The notes under the pieces are model-generated. The model was given only the letters and a program-made list of their open reading frames with translations. It had not been told where the DNA came from and made no database searches. This document shows positions 56,763 through 64,000 of a DNA stretch of 64,000 bases, piece by piece. Numbering within the stretch: the first letter of the stretch is position 1; every line of letters starts with the position of its first letter. Source of the stretch: Isoetes taiwanensis (Eukaryota; Streptophyta; Lycopodiopsida; Isoetales; Isoetaceae); NCBI GenBank assembly GCA_021234155.1, contig JAJEKV010000028.1, positions 10,990,134-11,054,133 of the forward strand, read 5' to 3'. The translations under genes and the position numbers were made by a program.

Positions 56763-56901
56763 ACCAGCGGCATATTTATATTATAGGTGGAATTTTTTTA
56801 CAAAATGTGGGCACAGCCCAGCTATTTCCGCTATGGGCACTGCCCTATATACAAAAACGGGCTCAGAGCCCTATCTACTAAGTCCTAAGAAGAAAAACCC
56901 T

Positions 56902-57186
56902 CTACTCCGGGTTCGGAGCAGAGGTGATGCGCAGGATGTGGTAGAGGTTATGCTCCGGGTCCCAGCGAAGGTGTAGAATCACCTCCATCCCGTTGGTTTT
57001 CGGATCGGGATGTTCAGCCATCCCGGCACACCAGCCATCCATCGCCAGGCCACGGTTGTGGCAGTGCCAGAGGTCCAGACAATCCATCTTACAGGTAATC
57101 CACTCCAGACAGTTCGAAGGCATAGTGCAGTTATCATGCAAACCAGCTGCAGACATACTGAGCGCCATCGGATGCCTTCGCTTCAC
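56902..57186 (-). CDS. antisense frame inside the gypsy element
   Basis: 94 aa on the minus strand: MKRRHPMALSMSAAGLHDNC, then Cys/Trp/His-rich sequence (CLEWITCKMDCLDLWHCHNR) and EVILHLRWDPEHNLYHILR. It starts right below a region with possible promoter function and reads away from the 3' LTR. Antisense ORFs between integrase and 3' LTR are known in some Tat-lineage elements (for example Grande). Its composition is more protein-like than the plus-strand frames over it. Function is unknown. Confidence 0.5.
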   Translation of the reverse strand: MKRRHPMALSMSAAGLHDNCTMPSNCLEWITCKMDCLDLWHCHNRGLAMDGWCAGMAEHPDPKTNGMEVILHLRWDPEHNLYHILRITSAPNPE

Positions 57187-58821
57187 TCCCGGTTCGTCTT
57201 ATATAGCCAACCGAGGAACTTCTTGTCGACGTGGACCAATCACAAAAATCGCCAACGTGTTTGCAATGCAAGGCTGTTTCTAAAATGAGAATCTTTTCTC
57301 CCGCCGCATATCTAGCCATGGTACCTTCTGACACATTCGTTTTAATGATATCCCACTTCGAGTTGCCAGCATTAAATGCCATTCCTTCTTTTCACGCCCG
57401 TCGAACATTAATGTGTGTCCTTTGGCCACCTGTCACATCCCATCATTCTCTCACGCCTCATCTCCACCGTTCATTACTTCTCCCTTTGTTGTTTGGGGAC
57501 TTAGCCCACTTTTTGCCTCTCAATCGCCTCCTTGGCATCTTTCGACACCTGGCCCCATCAACAGTTGCAGCTTCGCCCTCATCATGCCCCTTCGCCCACA
57601 TTTGCGCGCCCTAAACCTTTTCGTCTCTCTGCGCCTTCGTCCTCCGTCCTCCGTTCTCCGGCTCTCGCCTTTGCATCACCGTTCTTTTTCAAGCTCTTTG
57701 CCATGGCTGCCCCAAAATTTCCTACACTTCAAGCTTCGCGCTCGAGGGAACCGGCTCTTTTTGAGTCAATTATCCTATGCGCCCACTTTCCGTGAAGCCC
57801 TTCTTGGCCGAATCGTGAAGTCGCCCGAGCGCCGAAGCTTTTTACAATTTTCACAAATGGAACTTCAGGCTCCAAATCCGGATCGGTTGAAGCGGTTCAT
57901 CGCTCACATCGTCAACGGCAGAATGGATACACTACCGTGGTTGATGGCACCACCATTTATTTGACTTCGATTTTGATTTCGAGGTATTCCATATTCCTTT
58001 GCAAACCCCTTGTTTATCTTGGTGCGCCATACGGGGATCTCGATGTCGCGAGTTTGGTGCTCCACGCTTATCATGCAAATGTGCATCGCGACAAATATTG
58101 ACAAGCCCCATGAGACTTTTGTTAAGTTTTACGTGGCGCCAAAAGTTCTTGGGTATTCTATCAAGAACACCCATATCAATAAACCTTTCTATAATATAGT
58201 GGTCAGCGCTACTCGCTCCAACCACCACATTGATTGGCCCCAATTGTTGTTCTCTAGTCTTCTCCAAGAAGTTGACCGTCTTGGGCTACCACTTCTATCT
58301 CACGAAGTTTCAGGTGGGAGGCCATCTTCAAGCCATCATTCGTCATTACTTTCCTCCCTCACCTCCTCATTCTCATGCTTCCACTCAGGTCATTTCATTT
58401 CCTTCCTCAAAATCAACCGGTTGGCACTTCCGCCCTTCTTCTTACGCTCATGTCGGCCATAACACCACGCATGTCACTGTCTCCTCTTCCTCTACAGAAA
58501 CGAGGCCCTCCAGTTCTCATCATGTCTCCCAAACATCACAAACACGGCAACAGCAGGCCCCTCCGCCTCCGCACCCTCGCCAGCTTTTGTATCAATATCA
58601 GCAGGATGCTCAGGCTGCTTGCTCTCAAGCTACAAAAGAATCCCAAGAAGCTCTCATGCATGGGGTTAAGCGGCCACGGAAGCCTCCGGCAGCTTCACAA
58701 GTGACCTTCAAGCCGCTACCACGCAAGTGAATACTCACGGAGACCCGGCTTCAAGACAACCACGAAGTCTTTTACGGGCCGTGAAGATCTCAAGGCTGCC
58801 CAAACTTCGGATTACTCGACT

Positions 58822-59193
58822 TTGCCGATCAGCGAGGCACAATTGCGGACCACCATTCAAGAATTATTGGAGCAGGTCAAGGCACGAGAGACTCTTTTGG
58901 TTGCCAAAGATAAAGATATTGCCAAACTCAACACGCTGTATACAGAACTCTCTCGGAATTACAACACTCAAGCACAAGACCTTACAGCGCGTGACGCTCA
59001 AATTGCCTCCTTGACCTCTCAGCTCACATCTCTCCAAGATCAGCTTACGGAGGTTGAGAAACAGAAAATTCTTGATGGCCGAGATTGCCGTGCCGACTCA
59101 ATGCTCTGGGCAATCATCCTCACATATCACCGACTTTCGAAGCGGGTCCGCGACCCGATCACGCCTTCTAGAAAAGGACAACCGGATCCGTGA
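58822..59193 (+). pseudogene. coiled-coil frame of the gypsy extra region
   Basis: 123 aa: AQLRTTIQELLEQVKARETL, LVAKDKDIAKLNTLYTELSR, DAQIASLTSQLTSLQDQLTEVEKQK. Heptads run over about 80 residues. It is part of the degenerate extra ORF rather than a separate gene. Confidence 0.55.
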
Positions 59194-60667
59194 CCTCGAA
59201 CAACGACTTCTGACAAGCTATTGGTCTGGCGATGAGGCTCGGGACCAAACTTGGCGGCTATGTTACCATAACTAGCAACACCGCCTGTTGACTCCCTGTT
59301 TCCTTCCGGTTATCACGGATTATGTGGTTGCCCGACGCCACCTCTTTCTTTACGAAATGGCATGGGGTGATGGTCTGTTGATGTTCCCCTGCAAGCTGCT
59401 GGGACTTTCTTGGATCGGCGGACCTCTGCGTTGAAGACAAAGGTCTATTCTCAGCCCTTTTAGTCTTTGATCTCATTCATAGCGATCATCAGATTTCATC
59501 ACCTTCCGAGTTGTTCGACCAATGGCATACATTTTCCATGATTTCTATCCGGGCCGATACACGGGCAAATTTCGAGATGGGCCACACGGAACTTTCGGGG
59601 TGACCCCACCCTTCAATGGTTGCTTTTGGATAACAACCCCTATCGGCTGATCATGATCGGACACACGCTCTTCATCAAGAGTACATGCACGAGCTTGCTC
59701 ATCATTTGCCTCTCGGCAAGCCGAGGCGCCAATGGATAAGGAAGTGTGCGGGACATCGAGGATCTTCCCTTTGCACAAGTTTATATGCGACACTGGCGGG
59801 GTTACAATCAAGCTGCGTGCTCTCGGATAGCAAGGCGGTCCCCAATTGGTTGGGATAGCCCTCTGTAAATTCTCGGCTCCGCTTACGTTTGGGACCATTG
59901 GTGCAAAGCTCTAGATCCGGCTCTTGTCCGAGAATTGAGGGGAGCGGGCTCCGGCGCCCCCACGCATACGGGCATGATCCCTCTCCCTATGCTTCCACGG
60001 GTGTTCCTCCCGCCCGGGTTCGACCTCGATTGGCGTCTCCCCTTTTGGACAAAGGTCATGGAAGGCCATCTTTGGATGGACTCCACCTCGGATCTCGGCC
60101 GGATCTCCGGTGGATCCCCCGTTTTGTTCGCCCGCTCCAATTGGGAGGATGGTGCCACTCTTGATAACACCACAAATTGGATCTATATTGCAAATGCGTG
60201 GTTGGCAACGCCCTGGCGATGCTCTTCATGGTCTTGACACCTTCTTGCGAGAATCTTTGCCACCTCACCGGATCCTTCGGTCCACCGCCAAAGGCTGGTT
60301 TACGTGCTGCTCTCAAATGCATCCTGGTCAGCTCTTTAAATCGGCAGCGTCCCATCTTTCACTGCAATCCGAATGCCAGCGTCAGTGCTTTCGGTCTCCA
60401 AACCTGCCTCCTCATGGAGTGCGGTTTGTTTCTTAAAGCCACGGCGCCCTTGAAGACATGGTGCGCTCTCATTTTCTCATTGATGCTGATCACGCCCTTG
60501 GGCTCAACACTCCCCTCTGCTCTTCAAATACGCCAGGATCTCATAGGCACTTACCATAATGGTGCCCGTCCTCACTCCCGTGAGGATCACTTTCAGACTG
60601 ATGGCTTCCCGCCTTCAAAAACACTTCCTCCTTTTCTTCACCCTGAGTGTCGTTTGGTGGGGGGGAG

Positions 60668-60886
60668 TGTTAGTCCTGTGCCTCCTGGTACAGGACTATT
60701 CATGCATACGACAGACCAGGTCAAGCTCAAGGATCCACAAACAGGCACGGGTCAGTCGTCCAAGGCCCAGCAGAAGACCAAGCAGCAGACCACGCAGTCA
60801 AAGCCTGGGTCTGCTACCAAGAGGCGCCGCGACAAGTGATGACCCGTCACCGCCCTTGTCAGCGTCAGCGTGATTCTAGGCACTTC
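60668..60886 (+). repeat. gypsy 3' LTR, truncated to ~219 bp
   Basis: Matches 50211-50431 with a handful of differences (for example the GCAGAAGACCAAGCAGCAGA region). The match ends after ATTCTAGGCACTTC and changes at once to GTGAAGGATATGCATATTCT. About 300 bp of the LTR are missing. Confidence 0.85.
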
Positions 60887-61183
60887 GTGAAGGATATGCA
60901 TATTCTTCAGGAAGATGTGATTGACAACTATGGAAATAGAATGCTTGCTGGTGACAGGGTTATAGCTAGTCATTACTATCAACTGCTACAAGGCATAAAC
61001 CACAAGTACAAGTTGTTGGATGACAAAATAGTATTGGTACCAGCTGAATCTGTAATTGGAGCAAAGTTCACGATGCAGCAGGTCAAGCATAAGTTGAAGG
61101 GGGCACGTACAGCATATATGATCACACGAGAGGTGCATGACATGCTTATATCAAGCGTACCTGAGATTGTTGAGTGCACATGA
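60887..61183 (+). CDS. unidentified open frame, partial
   Basis: From the LTR break the plus frame continues FVKDMHILQEDVIDNYGNRM and LAGDRVIASHYYQLLQ to REVHDMLISSVPEIVECT at 61183. The ATG upstream at 60836 lies in LTR DNA, so that start is accidental; the true 5' part is missing. It has a balanced, globular composition, but no family was recognised. It is in the opposite orientation to the two gene fragments that follow. Confidence 0.4.
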   Translation: MKDMHILQEDVIDNYGNRMLAGDRVIASHYYQLLQGINHKYKLLDDKIVLVPAESVIGAKFTMQQVKHKLKGARTAYMITREVHDMLISSVPEIVECT

Positions 61184-61742
61184 CTAAGTTTTGTACAAAG
61201 GAACTTTCATATTTGCCATCATCTTCTGTTATGTTGAGAAAACTAGTTGATTGCTGCAAGTTTTTTCTTATTTACTTATTTTTTAGTCTGAAGTGCATTT
61301 TGATACTTCAATTTCAGTATCACACAATATCTTCTGTTTCTAAGCACAATGTAAATCAGAAAGTATAAAATGTTCATCAATTGTTGCATCAAGAAGTTAA
61401 AACTATTATGTGAACTTGTTCTGTTATAAGGATATCAATAGCTTTTCTTCTGATTCATGAAACAAAGCAGAAAGTGCAACATGTAGATCGATGTATGGAG
61501 ACAAAAACTCTTGTATTAGATATCACAAGATATACAACCTGGTCACAGGAGATATGAAGCCAATATATACAAGTTTGTTGTTCATATTTTATATTAACAT
61601 TAAATTACATACAAAATCTGGTCACAGCCAATGTGAAGCCAGTATATACTTTTCTGTTGTTTCAATATGTTACTTTCTTGCAGCTTGTCCATAGCCTGGA
61701 CATGCCATCTCTGTCCTTGTAGCCCTCTGAAAGCATTTGCCT
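61184..61742. other. AT-rich spacer
   Basis: Contains a near-repeat of an ACAAAATCTGGTCACAG...TGAAGCCA(G/A)TATATAC word (61535-61570 and 61612-61650). No gene is seen. Confidence 0.4.
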
Positions 61743-62350
61743 CTAGACAGCTGTTGTTAGTACGTCGATTGGATTGCGTAAAAGGTTCTGCTTCACATAC
61801 TGTTGCAGGTCTGGTGCTATCAACAAACCCTCTAGCCATGGTTTCAAAAGTGTCAAGAGACCTGTGTCGTTCACATCTTTTTCCTGCCATGAAGGTGGGC
61901 ATATGCAATTTTCATTGGGATTGAAAAGCATCTTGTACTTGGAGTCGTCTACTATTAGTGTGTTGCTCTCATTCCTGTCTGGATACTTCTCGTATATAAA
62001 CTCAATTGGCTTCAGATACAAAGGTTTGTCTTCAGAAGCTGCAATCCGGAAAGGCAGCTCCAAACAGTGGCTTCCATCAAAGGTGAATCTTAAGTCCCTT
62101 ATCTGCGCCATTGTGAAGATTTTATCCACTACTCTTGATAGGTTCCATGGAGCTATTGATGACCATATTCCTACTTCAAAGTCTTCAAATACAAATTCGA
62201 GGAATTCGTCTAGGTGGGGCCTTAAAAACAACACTTTCTTGCCTATTATGTCATAGTTTCCAACTAGCTAATCATATGCTACCAAAGTCCTATGTATTTG
62301 TTTTACCAAAACATTATTGATATCAAATACTATCAATCTTTTCTGTACAC
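61743..62350 (-). pseudogene. FCP1/NIF-type phosphatase-like gene fragment
   Basis: These HAD-fold enzymes remove phosphate from proteins such as the RNA polymerase II tail. After a likely splice acceptor (TTTCATAGCAG, exon from 62350) the minus frame reads IVFDINNVLV. The expected DxDxT/V motif I appears as DINNV, with the second Asp replaced by Asn. An in-frame TAG lies at 62268-62270. Then come LFLRPHLDEFLEFVFEDFEVGIWSS (motif II region), LKPIEF (motif III Lys), TLIVDDSKYK (motif IV) and a normal C-terminal half ending ...LKPWLEGLLIAPDLQQYVKQ. The stop and the Asn suggest a pseudogene or a captured, inactive copy. Confidence 0.7.
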
Positions 62351-62490
62351 CTGCTATGAAAGAACATGCAATTTATCAATAAAGTATGGTGGAGTTGAAT
62401 AAAAAAAAAATTTATTCATTAAAATTCAATGAAAAAATGTATATTTTATAATCAAATAGTGTTTAGCAGTGACAATGGGGATAGGCTTTC
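62351..62490. other. short spacer
   Basis: An A-rich stretch lies at 62400-62412. Nothing else is seen. Confidence 0.4.
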
Positions 62491-62897
62491 TCAGCCACAT
62501 CTACTAGTACCAGGTGGTCTAATGGTTTCGGGTGCGATGTGAATGTGGTCTAACTCTTGAAGTAGTGCTCGGATGAGAACATCACGACGATCCTCCGCAT
62601 ACTTTGGCAAGAACCAGTTTCGGGTAATCTGCAAATGTGACAACAATACTTACATAATAAGTATTGGAAACCATTTGTTTGCAAGACAAAAGGCATGAAA
62701 CACTCACATTGGTAGTTTTACCACACACGATTGTGTCTACAAACTTCTGCATATAAGCTGTAACATAGAGGCCACATGAATCCCCGTCTTTCTTCTGTGG
62801 ACACTTATGAATCTTCACAACTGGTGAAGGGTTTTATCCATGCTTCAAGAAAGTGGGACACTCGACACAACCGCGTGCCATAGTGAGGATGTGGAGC
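62491..62897 (-). pseudogene. Ulp1-type (C48) cysteine protease, C-terminal exons
   Basis: Ulp1 proteases cleave SUMO or act in transposon-encoded proteins. The minus-strand exon 62897-62708 (acceptor TTTTGCAG, donor AAT|GTGAGT) gives ARGCVECPTFLKHG, an in-frame TAA, then KIHKCPQKKDGDSCGLYVTA, whose Gln and Cys are the catalytic pair. Intron 62707-62629 ends TTTGCAG. The last exon, 62628-62491, reads ITRNWFLPKYAEDRRDVLIR and stops in phase. One nonsense codon breaks an otherwise good gene end. Confidence 0.75.
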
Positions 62898-63440
62898 CTG
62901 CAAAAGACCAGATCAACTCTGTAGCAAATGAATAAAAAAAGCTGCTAACATGGTATCCTTTTTTTTTACCCGGGTTTCTTGTCCATATTTCTTATGCACA
63001 TGGCAGGCTACCTGCAAAACAACAACCTAGTTCAAGAAAAATGTATAATGATTAAAGATTTCAACAACTTAAAAAACTCAAACAATGCAAAAATGCTTAC
63101 AAAACAACTTGCATCAAATATACATAGCTTAAATGCATCTCCAGGCACTTGGGGAAGTATATGTTTGGAACAGATGAACTTGACAGAAGGGCTTTGCAAA
63201 AAGAATTATTAAATCTTACATTCAGAAATGTCCCAAATGATAGCTTATGTTTTTGCTACCTGATACTTTACCTCCAAGACACGGTCATCATCAGATATTG
63301 AACCACTTCTTATGGATCCATTCGATCACATCTACCTCTTTGAAACCATATATGAAATCACAATGTTGAGTGTGAAACTTGGAGCTCCGGGCTTGCCAGC
63401 TCTGCAAAAATATCCAGACTAGAACATAATTAGCTCCCGG
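62898..63440 (-). pseudogene. possible upstream exons of the Ulp1-like gene
   Basis: The minus strand shows an acceptor TTTTTGCAG before SWQARSSKFHTQHCDF...EVDVIEWIHKKW (63403-63297). Near 63150-63100 it shows PGDAFKLCIFDASCF followed by GTAAGC. In active Ulp1 the comparable HWxLxxxD motif carries the catalytic His and Asp; here the HW position reads AF. The splice pattern is only a suggestion. Confidence 0.35.
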
Positions 63441-64000
63441 GGGTATCATTAATATAAATCGTATGTAGCATATGCGTGGTTGACAAGAGCTATACATATA
63501 TGAATAAAATATGCTAAGTTGATTTTGAATTCATATTCGTACGACAAGGAGTCGGTGATGGCGGGACATACCTTCTAGTATGATACGATATGGCTTGTTA
63601 CTCTAATTTCTATCTGGGAAGGAGCGGGGCCAATATTTCATTTTGACCAATTTTTCAAAGGAAAAATATAGAGCAATATATCTCCATAGTTTCTTTCTTC
63701 TTCTCTAAAATTTGATAGCACTGAATCAGGTCAGTCTATTTCCTAACAATTGATTTGATTATTATTTTGTAACGAAATGGCATTTTCATGAGTTTGCAAT
63801 TGACATTTGTTGGTGATGTGCATCGTCTTTTCTAGGATTCGACTTGGAGAACAAACTTTTAATAGTGGATTGAAGATCGAAGCCATCAAAGCTGCTTCAC
63901 CTTGCATCTGGTATTGTCTCCTGTGACCATATTTAGCAGTAGAAGGAAATCCAATAATGGATTTTCAGTCAAGCATGATTTAGGATTCAAGAAAAACATA
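63441..64000. other. no recognised feature
   Basis: AT-rich DNA up to the edge of the window. No gene end or repeat was recognised. Confidence 0.4.

Larger units (their letters stand above)
56763..60667 (+). other. gypsy 3' extra region, degenerate coding DNA, and polypurine tract
   Basis: Between integrase and 3' LTR lie ~3.9 kb with broken plus-strand frames. One starts MAAPKFPTLQASRSREPALF (57703), then RIVKSPERRSFLQF, DKPHETFVKFYVAPKVLGY and a Ser/Pro-rich stretch (58330-58730). A coiled-coil frame at 58822-59193 follows, then a Trp-rich stretch (59530-60240, e.g. FWTKVMEGHLWMDSTSDLG). They read like one decayed extra ORF, as seen in Tat-type elements. Just before the LTR, TTGGTGGGGGGGAG (60653-60667) is the polypurine tract. 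Confidence 0.55.
50211..60886 (+). mobile_element. Ty3/gypsy (Tat/Athila-like) retrotransposon, 3' LTR truncated
   Basis: The 5' LTR starts TGTTAGTCCTGTGCCTCCTG at 50211 and the 3' LTR with the same start at 60668. The order gag, protease, RT, RNase H, integrase is gypsy-type. The integrase sentence YYPQGNGLAESTNKTL is typical of the Tat/Athila side of the family. About 3.9 kb of extra DNA follows the integrase, as in Tat and Athila elements. Frames are broken throughout. The 3' LTR stops after ~219 bp, and the DNA beyond is not the interrupted LINE, so a later deletion or insertion has altered the right side. Confidence 0.85.

Noticed and set aside
60836-60886. ATG at 60836 as the start of the 61183-terminating gene
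   Set aside because: The first 17 codons lie in the gypsy LTR, so this start was created by the junction.

Overview
The window looks like nuclear DNA of a land plant. It carries a spliced microsomal cytochrome P450 gene of the plant clan 72 type, a Ty1/copia element primed by initiator tRNA-Met, a Tat/Athila-like Ty3/gypsy element, many decayed LINEs and a broken polygalacturonase. The genus cannot be named from sequence alone. The number of old elements and the rolling-circle transposons would suit a large, repeat-rich genome such as a fern, lycophyte or bryophyte, but that is inference. No rRNA, tRNA or CRISPR array was seen.

Layout. 1-7.9 kb: AT-rich DNA with an unidentified broken ORF, a LINE 3' end with a pentanucleotide tail (2.3-2.8 kb), a plus-strand LINE remnant (4.1-5.7 kb) and a GH28 polygalacturonase pseudogene (6.6-7.25 kb). 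7.9-16.2 kb: two head-to-tail units of a non-coding element whose ends form an asymmetric inverted repeat plus a terminal hairpin. The long second unit holds local duplications and a nested insertion (12,023-12,951) of a second hairpin-ended family. 16.4-25 kb: another LINE 3' end, a 2.3 kb foldback element with ~750 bp arms, and a LINE reverse-transcriptase remnant. 25.0-28.5 kb: two tandem copies of the second hairpin family, then an inverted pair of copies of a gene for an HUH (Rep-type) endonuclease. 28.5-34.2 kb: a copia element with both LTRs, inserted just upstream of the HUH gene. 34.2-38.9 kb: LINE 3' fragments and long tetranucleotide arrays. 38.9-40.9 kb: the only gene that looks intact, a five-exon P450 (515 aa). 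41.5-42.5 kb: an element with inverted ends and repeated 20-bp palindromes. 42.8-44.8 kb: a local duplication. 47.56-60.9 kb: a LINE with an (AAT)n tail, broken in its endonuclease domain by a ~10.7 kb gypsy element. 60.9-63.5 kb: fragments of an Ulp1-type protease and an FCP1/NIF-type phosphatase, both with stop codons.

How the parts relate. Almost everything is mobile DNA, most of it dead. The most interesting part is a possible rolling-circle system. It comprises an HUH endonuclease gene with HLH and YxxK motifs, and two non-coding families sharing one terminal architecture: ATTCT at the 5' end, its complement AGAAT near the 3' end, then a CGATYCG hairpin. One insertion can be compared with an unoccupied copy of its own target within the window. 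A second thread is a small hairpin module found both in LINE 3' UTRs and in these non-coding elements. Its outer stems differ in sequence but stay complementary.
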